Shown here one piece after another: positions 34,641-45,240 of a stretch of DNA of 64,000 nt (position 1 is the first letter of the stretch; every line of letters starts with the position of its first letter). The DNA comes from Bathymodiolus brooksi (taxonomy: Eukaryota; Mollusca; Bivalvia; Mytilida; Modiolidae): contig OY804575.1 in the NCBI GenBank assembly GCA_963680875.1, positions 27,921,494-27,985,493 on the forward strand, written 5' to 3'. The position numbers were made by a program, and so were the translations under genes. Below the pieces are notes generated by a model that was given only the letters and a program-made list of their open reading frames with translations, ran no database searches and was not told the origin of the DNA.

Positions 34641-34706
34641 GATTGATTGATTGAATGGGGTTTAACGCCACTTTCAGCAGTATTTCAGCTATATCGTGGC
34701 GGTCTG
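34641..34706 (-). repeat. SINE-type tail, block A
   Basis: GATTGATTGATTGAATGGGG then TTTAACGCCACTTTCAGCAG: the reverse complement of the tail found on the SINEs of this window, ending in a TCAA-type simple repeat. Its head was not found. Confidence 0.6.
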
Positions 34707-35239
34707 AAGGATTGAAAACTGGCCCAAATTAATATATCCTAAACAAGTATATTATACACTATATTTGGCTATTTTTTTTACTAGAAAAGGAGAACAATTC
34801 CCCCCAAATTGATATAATTGTTTCATAAGCTTACAAAACTTGTTACCCTTTCATATTTGCACACCCCAGTATACCGTACAAAATAGGAAGTTGCCCCCTT
34901 CCTTATCAGGAAGCACCTTATTAAACCCCGTCATCGTTTTTGTAAGAAAAGTTTTAACTTGTGAATAAACTCTTTATTTCTTAGTTAATGCAGGTTAATT
35001 AAGGGTTGGCTGGCCTTCTTCTTCTTTGGTTTATGCAGCCAAAGCATACTCGACTTTTGTTTTGTTCCAGTTTTCCTGAAACAAAATAATACAATTTGTA
35101 AACAAAATTAACAAAATAGTACCAAGATATATAAAACTGAGTACACTTTCCAAAATAAAACTTCTTCTTAATAGTAATTTATCAGTAATTCTTAGAATGT
35201 CCTCTTCACTCATATCAAGTTGTTTCCAAAATAGAGATA

Positions 35240-35716
35240 CAGTCATGGAACATAATTATTCGCCACCCTAGATTTTTTACTATATATTTCATATAAAACC
35301 ACATTTTTTCAAAAAAATATTTTAAAGCTATCTCAGAGCAGATTTTTATGAAATTTATTTCAAGACACGCAGAATTCTTTGAATTTTATTTGTTTATCTG
35401 ATAATAATTTTTGTCTGCATGGTTTATGTTTTCTGGTGATTTAAACACAAATGTTGATTTTTCCGATTTTATTTTGGTTAAATATATAGCAAATTTGACG
35501 TCAGAAAACAAAAAAATTGTCTTTAAATCATAAGAAAATAAAGGCAATCTGACGGAAAATCGTGCTAAAATAAACAAATATTTCTGCTTCTTCTGGTGCA
35601 AAAATGATCAAAATCCGTTTAGAAATGACTTCACAATAAATTTTTTGAAAAATGTGGTTTTATATGAAATATATAGCGTAAAATCGAGGGTGGCGAATAA
35701 TTATGTTCCATGACTG
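35240..35716. mobile_element. Mariner/Tc1-type MITE, block A
   Basis: 477 bp with long terminal inverted repeats of about 90 bp (CAGTCATGGAACATAATTAT ... and reverse complement) flanked by TA on both sides (35238-35239, 35717-35718). TA duplication and CAGTCATGG-type ends are the signature of Tc1/mariner. The interior has no transposase; the short frames in it are shadows. Confidence 0.85.
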
Positions 35717-35805
35717 TAGTCTGATGTGAAATACATTATGTATATTATGCATACTTTTTTTTAATATTGTCATATATATATTTCATTTGATGTAAATAAG
35801 GGTAA

Positions 35806-36720
35806 TAACAAAATTACCGAACTCCGAACAATCTTACAAAGGGAAAGTCAAAACTCATAATTATATAAACAGACAAAATCAGTCAACAACCGGAAAACTG
35901 TGAAAACCGCAATGACCCTGACCTGGTACAGGCATTTCTAAAGAAATGGTGGGTTGAATCAGATTTTAAGGCGCCAAACCTCCCGCTCTCATTACGGTTC
36001 AAAGGTTCCGGCTGTCACTGTAACAGTATTTAAATACAGGAACAAAATAGGTAAAATAGTTGTCAAAGCAGTACCATATTCGGTGACGTAAATGTCAAAA
36101 ATATTTTTACGTCACACATTGACAAAAAAAATATTCTTGACATTTTTGACTTCTTTATCTTTATACATTTTCACTATATGAAAATGCATCGCTTATAATT
36201 TTTTCTGCAGAGACGGAATATATTTCGACAAGATCTTGGTATCGGAATATAAACTTTTTAAGAGATCGAATAAGGCGAATCTTTTTATAGCCCTGGTCCA
36301 GTAGCCTGTTTCTCAGATGAAGATGACGTTTCAGGAAATCAGAATAATTGCTACTGGCCCTTGCATAGCGAATCAATTGCGAGATGTAAACACCATATGC
36401 AGGAGAAGCTGGTATATTGCTGCACATGTTTGGAAAATTTATGATTTTAAAATTGAAGTCATATCATAAATTTTAGTACTGAGTTGACCACTGTCGTCAA
36501 ATTCGAGGTATAAGTCCAAAAATGATGCGGACGAAGCTGTATCGGTGGTCTCTTTAACTTCCAGCTCTGGAGGATATATCAATGGAAGAAATTCTGCAAA
36601 TCTAGAATTATTGATAGATAAAACGTCATCAATATACCTGTATGTGAAATTAAAGGCTCTAGCCTCATGAATCTTCTTATCTTTTACAAGCTTTTGAAGA
36701 AACTCCGACTCATATGAGTA
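35806..36720 (-). mobile_element. 5'-truncated Penelope-like element, block A insertion
   Basis: The minus strand begins inside the RT at the conserved YSYESEF block, has an intact catalytic YRYIDDV (YIDD at 36625-36636), then PPELEVKETTD, and an 8-bp deletion relative to block B near 36460 that shifts the frame. It resumes as NIPASPAYGVYISQLIRYAR and ends with YSENV and a stop at 36161. The 3' UTR ends at GTTATTACCC-TTATTTA. Block B has the empty site (near 42887). The frame stops right after the RT thumb with no GIY-YIG domain. The intact YIDD shows this family was functional more recently than the 5.5-kb relic. Confidence 0.85.
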
Positions 36721-37971
36721 AAAACATACTTCACAAACTTGTCATACTGTTACATAATCAGTGTATATAATACATTGTATATGGGCCCTAACCATTTATT
36801 ATAAATGAGTCTGTGCTTATAAAGTATTTAGTATTTAGTATTATTGTTGTAAAGGGTTCGTTGCCTCCAAGTCGCGAAGGTCGCGGTGTCACATTTTAAC
36901 ACGTTTTCTATAAATCGTAAAGGTGCCGTTACGAACCTTTTCCATTAAAAATCGAATTTAATGGGCTTTAACTGAAGACTGGGTTAGGAGTTGGTGCATT
37001 TAGGTTTCTTCTTTAATAATTGTCAAAATTTGAGAGCTAAAAGGTGGAAAAAAGCAAATATTCGTAAAAGATATGTCCGAAATTTCACTTTACATTGAGG
37101 AGTCATCTCGTTGGAAAGCCAGCGAAAGCATTTTCCGCAGACGTATGTGAATGGTTTTTGGTTTTGGATTGAATCATATATCAGAGAGTTCCGTGAGAGC
37201 AAAATATACGATATATTTACCTTCCTTCCTTGCAGCTATCCATTATTATGTGGCTTTCCCACTTGCTGACATCCTTTTCATCACAAAGGATCCGTTACTT
37301 GTTCCCCAAGAATCGCGTAACGTCGATGTTCATCCCGAAGGTTCCGTTATGGATATACACCGTGTGTCTTGTCCAAATTTAAATAGACATACTTTTTTTT
37401 AGAAATTCAAGACATACATTACTAGTGAGGTTGTAAGTACCTGGAGATTATTCTTATTTAATACATTTATTTTTATGTAACAAGTGTGGACACAGAAATG
37501 TGCTGTCCAAAAGGCAAGTGTGGATGTCAATATTTCATCTTATTAACTTAAAAAAAAAATCATGGATACAGGGTCCTGGATTTTTTTTTAATAAAAAACT
37601 AATCCTGGATTATTATTTTTGCTTAAAATCGGTCCTGTGTTTTTATTTCAAATGTTCATCATAGTCCCCCTCCCCCTCCCAAGGGATATAAAATTGTATC
37701 ATTAATAATAAATTAATAAATAATAAATTCAGATTTTCTATTTAAAATAAATCTCATTTACAAAACCACTGATATTTGTTCAATTTTTAACGCTGATTTA
37801 AGCTTTAGTCGCAACAAATTTTTATTTTTCTCTTTAAACTGTCGAAACATAACATTTATTTCCCTGTTTAAATCAATGATCAACAATATTCCAGAATCAA
37901 ACAAATGAATAAATATAACAGATTTCTTTTTACCATGCAGAGTCAGTGTGTTTTAAATCGGTCATCCAATC

Positions 37972-39769
37972 CTTTTTTTTTTTTTTTTATTTATTTTCTC
38001 TTAAACCATAATACATACAGGTATAGAGATATGAAAATATGTACACTATTTACAATATATACAGACAGGTCATAAAAAGAGGTTAACCGGGAGTCGACAC
38101 ACCTTTATTAATAATTCTGACAAAACGACATAATTTTTGGAGTTCTATTTTTGAAGTTGATGTCATTAATAGTTTGAACTTTATTATGTTTGGATTTATA
38201 CGAATGTTTTTCTTTATATAAATTTTTCTTTGATTGCCGAAATACTGACATTTAAATAGATAATGAAATTCATCTCCAATTTCTCCATTATTACATAAGG
38301 GACATATTCTATTCTCTCTGGCTATGTTTTTCCATCTACCATTTTCGACTGGTAACTTATGGTTTGTTGTTCAAAATTTACTTAATGTCAAATTATCCTT
38401 ATCATTTAAAATATTTAAGTAGTTTTCGAAAACCAAATTATCTTTATATATTCTGTAATTCAGTGCCTTCGGAGAATCGTTTACTGAAGAAAGCCACGTT
38501 TGGAGATATTGATCAGTGAGATTTTGTTTAATTAAGTGTTTCAACCACAATTCATTAATAAAAGTTTGTGACTCCCAAATATAATTAAAACCACAATTAC
38601 ACAATATATGTTTTACATATTTCAACCACATAAAGTTTCTATCTCTCACTCGCAACATATTATACATACATTTATAAATGATAGCAGATAGTTTTGTTTG
38701 CTTTCCACTGATTAGTTTAGCCCAAAAAGATATTGTTCTAACTTTTATATCAATGTCTAGGGGATATCTACCTAGTTCCCCATAAACCATGTAACTTGGT
38801 GTGGAAGTTTTAAAATTAAGTAATAGTTTACAAAATCGCAAGTGTACCCTTTCTATAATTTCGTTTTTTGAAAACCCCCAAACTTCACACCCATACAATA
38901 AAATAGGTTTTATTATTTTATCAAATAAGTCTAACTGGCACTGAATTGATAGGTTATGTATTTTTCCTCTTTTTAAAACTTCGAACATTGCTTTTGTGGC
39001 TTTCTCTACTTGAGCTTTTTTTGCCATTGAAAAGTTCCCAGATTTTGAAAGTAAAACACCCAGATAATTAAATTCAGACACTATTCCAATCTCCATTTCA
39101 TTAAATGTGAATGTAAGATTATTTGGAAGCCTCCCTCTAGAAAAAACCAAAATTTTAGTTTTTTCGACATTAACTTTAAGTTGCCAAAACTTACAATATT
39201 CAGAAAAGACATCAAGTTGTTTCTGAAGATCCTCTTTGGTTTCCGACATTATCACTGTATCGTCGGCGTACAGTATAACGAAAAGTTTCAGATATACATT
39301 TAACTGGTTTTCAATTTCTTCAGACAATGTTGTCAACCCACTGACATCTTTTGACTGCAGATAAGATTCTAAATCATTTAGAAAAATTGAAAACAAAAAC
39401 AGGGATAAGTTCTCACCTTGTCTAACACCGTTTTCACACCTAAAGAAATCAGATGTACAATTGTTATATACTACACATGATTTAATGTTATCATACATAT
39501 TTAATATCAAACGATACATTTTACCATTGATATTGTTCAATAAAAGTTTGTACCATAATGCTTCACGCCAGACTTTGTCGAACGCTTTTTCAAAGTCCAC
39601 GAAAGCACAAAATAATTTTTTATTTTTACTTTTGAGACATTCGAAGAAGGAATAAAGGATAAATATACTATCAATAGTGGAGTATTGTTTACGGAATCCA
39701 CACTGGCTTTCGTTTAATACCTTAAATTCTTCTGAGAATGTATTTAGTCTATCGTTCAATATATCGTTC
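37972..39769 (-). mobile_element. 5'-truncated non-LTR retrotransposon (LINE), copy with long RT frame
   Basis: Insertion of about 1.8 kb defined by the empty site in copy 3 of repeat family A. The left edge is a run of about 17 T (the poly(A) tail on the minus strand); the right edge is a 5' truncation inside the RT. No target duplication is visible at the junctions. Homologous coding continues past the ORF stop: CPLCNNGEIGDEFHYLFKC lies near 38290, a Cys-Cys-His-Cys block typical of LINE C-termini. Confidence 0.9.
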
Positions 39770-39780
39770 AGGACGCTCAT
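38371..39780 (-). pseudogene. LINE reverse transcriptase, 469-codon frame
   Basis: RT of a non-LTR retrotransposon, which would prime DNA synthesis at a nicked target. Blocks seen: ESQCGFRKQYSTIDSIF, FVDFEKAFDKVWREALWYKL, GVRQGENLSLFLFSIFLNDL, FVILYADDTVIM (YADD at 39259-39270), NYLGVLLSKSGNF and LYGCEVWGF. All catalytic residues of palm motifs A and C are present. The N-terminal endonuclease is missing through truncation. The ATG and the first 11 bases of the frame come from flanking DNA, not from the element. A TGA at about 38371 ends the frame, but the same frame goes on into the Cys-His block, so that stop is probably a mutation. The clade (Jockey/I/CR1-like) is not resolved. Confidence 0.85.
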
Positions 39781-40250
39781 TATTCTTGTCCAAGATAAAA
39801 ATACATCGCTAAAGTAAATTTACCTGTGGTTTCAGAGTAGAAGATTTTTAGAATTCGAACATAAAATTTCCCCACTTCAACTCGTAAATTTACATAGAAA
39901 TCGGAGATATTTCGTCATAAAACTTCACACATGGTTTTGTCTATCATATTTCTTGAAGACAAACATAAAATTTTATAGCATTTATCAATATTTTATGAGT
40001 ATCAACAGTTTTTTCAACACCGTATCTGTTTCTCGATACAGCCGCCCGATTACAGTGACCCGTGACCCAGATTAGCACATCTCAGCAGTTTTTTCTAAAT
40101 AAGGTTGTTTAAAGGTTGTTAGTACCTGTCTTTTTTAGCTATCTTTAGAAATTTATGACATACATATACTAGTGAGGTTAATTGTTAGTACCTGTCTTGT
40201 TAAACTAAAAATGTACAATACCCATTCTTTAGAAATTCAAGACATCCATT

Positions 40251-41041
40251 GATATATCCTCCAGAGCTGAAAGTTAAAGAGACCACCGATACAGCTTCGT
40301 CCGCATCATTTTTGGACCTATACCTCGAATTTGACGACAGTGGTCAACTCAGTACTAAAATTTATGATAAGCGGGACGACTTCAATTTTAAAATCATAAA
40401 TTTTCCAAACATGTGCAGCAATATACCAGCTTCTCCTGCATATGGTGTTTACATCTCGCAATTGATTCGCTATGCAAGGGCCAGTAGCAATTATTCTGAT
40501 TTCCTGAAACGTCATCTTCATCTGAGAAACAGGCTACTGGACCAGGGCTATAAAAAGATTCGCCTTATTCGATCTCTTAAAAAGTTTATATTCCGATACC
40601 AATATCTTGTCGAAATATATTCCGTCTCTGCAGAAAAAATTATAAGCGATGCATTTTCATATAGTGAAAATGTATAAAGATAAAGAAGTCACAAATGTCA
40701 AGAATTTTTTTGTCAATGTGTGACGTAAAAGTATTTTTGACATTTACGTCACCGAATATGGTACTGCTTTGACAACTATTTTACCTATTTTGTTCCTGTA
40801 TTTAAATACTGTTACAGTGACAGCCGGAACCTTTGAACCGTAATGAGAGCGGGAGGTTTGGCGCCTTAAAATCTGATTCAACCCACCATTTCTTTAGAAA
40901 TGCCTGTACCAAGTCAGGGTCATTACGGTTTTCACAGTTTTCCGGTTGTTGACTGATTTTGTCTGTTTATATAATTATGAGTTTTGACTTTCCCTTTGTA
41001 AGATTGTTCGGAGTTCGGTAATTTTGTTATTACCTTTATTT
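40251..41041 (+). mobile_element. 5'-truncated Penelope-like element, block B insertion
   Basis: Starts at GATATATCCTCCAGAGCTGA, inside the RT and after the YIDD box, and stays open to a stop at 40677 (blocks PPELKVKETTD, IYDKRDDFNFKIINFP, SPAYGVYISQLIRYAR, AFSYSENV). The 3' UTR is the same as in block A and ends TTGTTATTACCTTTATTTA. Block A has the empty site (GACATCCATT|ACTAGCGATG near 33948). At the 5' junction the bases TCCATT could belong to either target or element, a microhomology of about 6 bp. Confidence 0.85.
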
Positions 41042-41734
41042 ACTAGCGATGTTGTTAGTACCTGTCTTGTTTAACTATGTAAACTTACCATTTCTTTAGA
41101 AATTCAAGGCATACATTACCAGCGAGGTGTTAGTACTTGTCTCACGGTATTTATCCATAACGGATGAACATCGACGTTACGCGATTCTTGGGGAACAAGT
41201 AACGGATCCTTGGTAGATTTTTGAGATAAGTTGAAAAACCGGTCTCTTTATTTTTACGATTTAATACGATCAAAGATGTCTAGGAACTGTATATTAAGTG
41301 TCACGGAACTCAGCTTTTATTACATTTGCCATTTCTACAAGATTTATCGCATCTATTCATACGCAGAAGCGGCATTTATAAAAACGATTGCAGTTTTCAC
41401 CGCATCAACATATTGAAAAGACGTTTTCATCACATAGTTTGTCTTATATCATCAATTTAACAGTATTCTGTTGTTTGATTATTAGTTAGAGTATATCTTG
41501 GATGTTCATTTCAATGCCATGACAAATATGAAAACCAATTAATGTATGATAAAATCAATAATGATGAAAAAATTTCATCTCGGCAAAGCAACGGATCTTT
41601 ATGATTGTGGAACTGCAACCTTCGGGATTGCCAAAGGAAATATTCAAAGCGTTCTTACACTGGTAATTAGGGACCCCCCGGAGGGGGGGAGGAGGGATAA
41701 CAACCATACTTTTTACGAGGATGTACCACTGAAG

Positions 41735-41799
41735 GATTGATTGATTGAATGGGGTTTAACGCCACTTTCAGCAGTATTTCAGCTATATCGTGGCGGTCT
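41735..41799 (-). repeat. SINE-type tail, block B
   Basis: Counterpart of 34641-34706. Confidence 0.6.
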
Positions 41800-42333
41800 G
41801 AAGGATTGAAAACTGGCCCAAATTAATATATCCTAAACAAGTATATTATACACTATATTTGGCTATTTTTTTTACTAGAAAAGGAGAACAATTCCCCCCA
41901 AATTGATATAATTGTTTCATAAGCTTACAAAACTTGTTACCCTTTCATATTTGCACACCCCAGTATACCGTACAAAATAGGAAGTTGCCCCCTTCCTTAT
42001 CAGGAAGCACCTTATTAAACCCCGTCATCGTTTTTGTAAGAAAAGTTTTAACTTGTGAATAAACTCTTTATTTCTTAGTTAATGCAGGTTAATTAAGGGT
42101 TAGCTGGCCTTCTTCTTCTTTGGTTTATGCAGCCAAAGCATACTCGACTTTTGTTTTGTTCCAGTTTTCCTGAAACAAAATAATACAATTTGTAACCAAA
42201 ATTAACAAAATAGTACCAAGATATATAAAACTGAGTACACTTTCCAAAATAAAACTTCTTCTTAATAGTAATTTATCAGTAATTCTTAGAATGTTCTCTT
42301 CATTCATATCAAGTTGTTTCCAAAATAGAGATA

Positions 42334-42810
42334 CAGTCATGGAACATAATTATTCGCTACCCTAGATTTTTTACTATATATTTCATATAAAACCACATTT
42401 TTTCAAAAAAATATTTTAAAGCTATCTCAGAGCAGATTTTTATGAAATTTATTTCAAGACACGCAGAATTCTTTGAATTTTATTTGTTTATCTGATAATA
42501 ATTTTTGTCTGCATGGTTTATGTTTTCTGGTGATTTAAACACAAATGTTGATTTTTCCGATTTTATTTTGGTTAAATATATAGCAAATTTGACGTCAGAA
42601 AACAAAAAAATTGTCTTTAAATCATAAGAAAATAAAGGCAATCTGACGGAAAATCGTGCTAAAATAAACAAATATTTCTGCTTCTTCTGGTGCAAAAATG
42701 ATCAAAATCCGTTTAGAAATGACTTCACAATAAATTTTTTGAAAAATGTGGTTTTATATGAAATATATAGCGTAAAATCGAGGGTGGCGAATAATTATGT
42801 TCCATGACTG
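42334..42810. mobile_element. Mariner/Tc1-type MITE, block B
   Basis: Counterpart of 35240-35716, same length, also flanked by TA. Present at the same place in both blocks, so it was inserted before the block duplicated. Confidence 0.85.
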
Positions 42811-43678
42811 TAGTCTGATGTGAAATACATTATGTATATTATGCAGAATTTTTTTAATATTGTCATATTTTTATTTCATTTGATGTAAAACCATACTTCA
42901 CAAACTTGTCATACTGTTACATAATCAGTGTATATAATACATTGTATATGGGCCCTAACCATTTATTATAAATGAGTTTGTGCTTATAAAGTATTTAGTA
43001 TTTAGTATTATTGTCGTAAAGGGTTCGTTGCCTCCAAGTCGCGAAGGTCGCGGTGCCACATTTTAACACGTTTTCTATAAGTCGTAAAGATGCCGTTACG
43101 TACCTTTTCCATTAAAAATCGAATTTAATGGGCTTTAATGGATTATTAACTGAAGACTGGGTTAGGAGTTGGTGCATTTAGGTTTCTTCTTTAATAATTG
43201 TCAAAATTTGAGAGCTAAAAGGTGGAAAAAAGCAAATATTCATAAAAGATATGTCCGAAATTTCACTTTACATTGACAGTCATCTCGTTGGAAAGCCAGC
43301 GAAAGCATTTTCCGCAGACGTGTGTGAATGGTTTTTGGCTTTGGATTGAATCATATATCAGAGAGTTCCGTGAGAGCAAAATATACGATATATTTACCTT
43401 CCTTCCTTGCAGCTATCCATTATTATGTGGCTTTCCCACTTGCTGACATCCTTTTCATCACAAAGGATCCGTTACTTGTTCCCCAAGAATCGCGTAATGT
43501 CGATGTTCATCCCGAAGGTTCCGTTATGGATATACACCGTGTGTCTTGTCCAAATTTATATAGACATAATTTTTTTAGAAATTCAAGACATACATTACTA
43601 GTGAGGTTGTAAGTACCTGGAGATTATTCTTATTTAATACATTTATTTTTATGTAATAATGAATTAACTCCGAAATTT

Positions 43679-43764
43679 ATGAACGCAAGACAAATCGTTA
43701 ACAATTCATTTAAAGATCTGTCCATGTCTCTGAATAAATTGATAATGATTTGTCTTGCGTTCAT
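43679..43764. repeat. 86-bp hairpin
   Basis: ATGAACGCAAGACAAATC near the left end and GATTTGTCTTGCGTTCAT at the right end are exact reverse complements; similarity runs on imperfectly for about 37 bp per arm. It sits between block B and the foldback structure. Confidence 0.8.
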
Positions 43765-44178
43765 TAGTGCTTAATAGACATTTACGGAAAGTGTTGGACC
43801 ATGAATCCTAGTACGAATACGAGTACTACTTCGACAGGAAATATACAGGGATGGTCTCAAAAGAAATAAACAAAAACTTTTGAAGTCGTTGGATAATCTT
43901 GTTCTCGTAATTTTGAATTTTATATTGCCACAATCGTTGGTGACTTTGCATCATTTCGTTACTGCACGTTATTTTTATGAATGGAATTTTCTCCTGGCCA
44001 GCTAAAGCGTATTAATCTTATTCTCTAGATTTCCATATATGGCTCTCCTTTCTATCGTTATCTTTAGGAATGATTTTATCCAATCATAGGTCGTCAAATA
44101 AATACAACATCGTACAATAATGACCCCCTACACTCTAGACAGATCGCTAGGAAACCAGAATGTTTAAACTAAATCGTA

Positions 44179-44560
44179 ACTTGAATAATACTACACCCTC
44201 TATCGGCACTTTCGCTGGATGAGGGCTTGAACGCTCATAGTGGTAAAAATCCGTCAGGCTGCTGGCTGGTACAGCCGACCAATCAAATGTCAGATATTAG
44301 GTGCATTAGTGAATCCCTTTACTTCCGTTTGTAAATATTGACAAAACAAACACGGAGAATGATTTAACTTGAATAATACTGCGCCCTCTATCGGCACTTT
44401 CGCTGGATGAGGGCTTGAACGCTCTTAGTGGTAAAAATCCGTCAAGGCTGCTGGCTGGTACAGCCGACCAATCAAATGTCAGATATTAGCGCGTATGCGC
44501 ATTAGTGAATCCCTTTACTTCCGTTTGTAAATATTGACAAAACAAACACGGAGGATGATT
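44179..44560 (+). repeat. 187-bp direct repeat, two units
   Basis: AACTTGAATAATACTACACC starts at 44179 and again at 44366; the second unit has an extra GCGCGTAT. A third, 40-bp piece (AACTTGAATAATACTGCGCC) lies at 47659-47700 inside the palindrome. Confidence 0.9.
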
Positions 44561-45240
44561 GTACACGTGCCTTTGCATATTTAGAAAACAAATACACCTT
44601 TATTCTCATAATTATGATTTAAATTGCCATAGATTCACAAAACTTTAAAGATTTAAAAAAATAAAACACCGTGTAATCATTTTTTGAAGTTTTTATGTTT
44701 TTAAAATCTAAATTTGCTAAAATGTCGCAATACACATCTAACATGTATTTTTGTAATGTATGTGGGACAATAAAGGTGAATTTATTGTGGATAATAGGGT
44801 CGATACACGTAACCTGCCGTTAACATAAGATTGTATAAATATGGATATGCACAAGTTAAATTAAGGAAAATGGGTTGAAATAATAAAGAAATTTTATTGA
44901 AAATAAATATGTAAACAGAAAGTTGATTATTTCATAAATTAAAATGATTTTTAATACAATTTATAAAGAAATACCCATCACAATATCGTTATTTAGGTAA
45001 ATACTTATTAGACTGATTTTTTTAAACCCATTTTTGTCTTTAATTGATAACTGACCCAAGTTAGCCTAAATAAATGAAATGTGACTTAATGTGTTAATTA
45101 TATAAATCCTTGCCTTCTATCAATTTTAATTTCTTATCTAATTCTTATTCTTATTATGCAACAATTTGGTCAGGTTGTTATTTTCATTGAATGGCATCTC
45201 AAAATAGATGGCTTCACAGTAGGAGCTCTTCCTGTATATT

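Larger units (their letters stand above)
33815..37478 (+). repeat. Duplicated block A
   Basis: Matches block B (40118-43656) at about 98% by eye once the Penelope-like insertions are set aside. An inner inverted pair of about 65-80 bp (GACGTTACGCGATTCTTGGG at about 34080, reverse complement at about 37300) brackets most of the block, so the block may be a large TIR element. Contents: SINE-type tail (34641), mariner-type MITE (35240), Penelope-like fragment (35806). No intact gene. Confidence 0.9.
37479..40112. repeat. Dispersed repeat family A, copy 2, split by a LINE
   Basis: Same family as 3447-4264. The sequence up to GTCATCCAATC (37971) and from AGGACGCTCATTATTC (39770) is joined directly in copy 3 (about 53690), which is therefore the empty site for the LINE in between. 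The element itself lies at the junction between duplicated blocks A and B. Confidence 0.85.
40118..43656 (+). repeat. Duplicated block B
   Basis: Second copy of block A, in the same orientation, 6.3 kb downstream. It carries its own Penelope-like fragment at a different position and in the opposite orientation, the SINE-type tail at 41735-41799 and the mariner-type MITE at 42334-42810. Its right edge AATACATTTATTTTTATGTA matches that of block A exactly up to the start of the next element. Confidence 0.9.

Noticed and set aside
35386..35601. 71-codon minus frame inside the mariner-type MITE, also at 42480-42695
   Set aside because: Identical because the MITE is duplicated; no DDD/DDE transposase motif.
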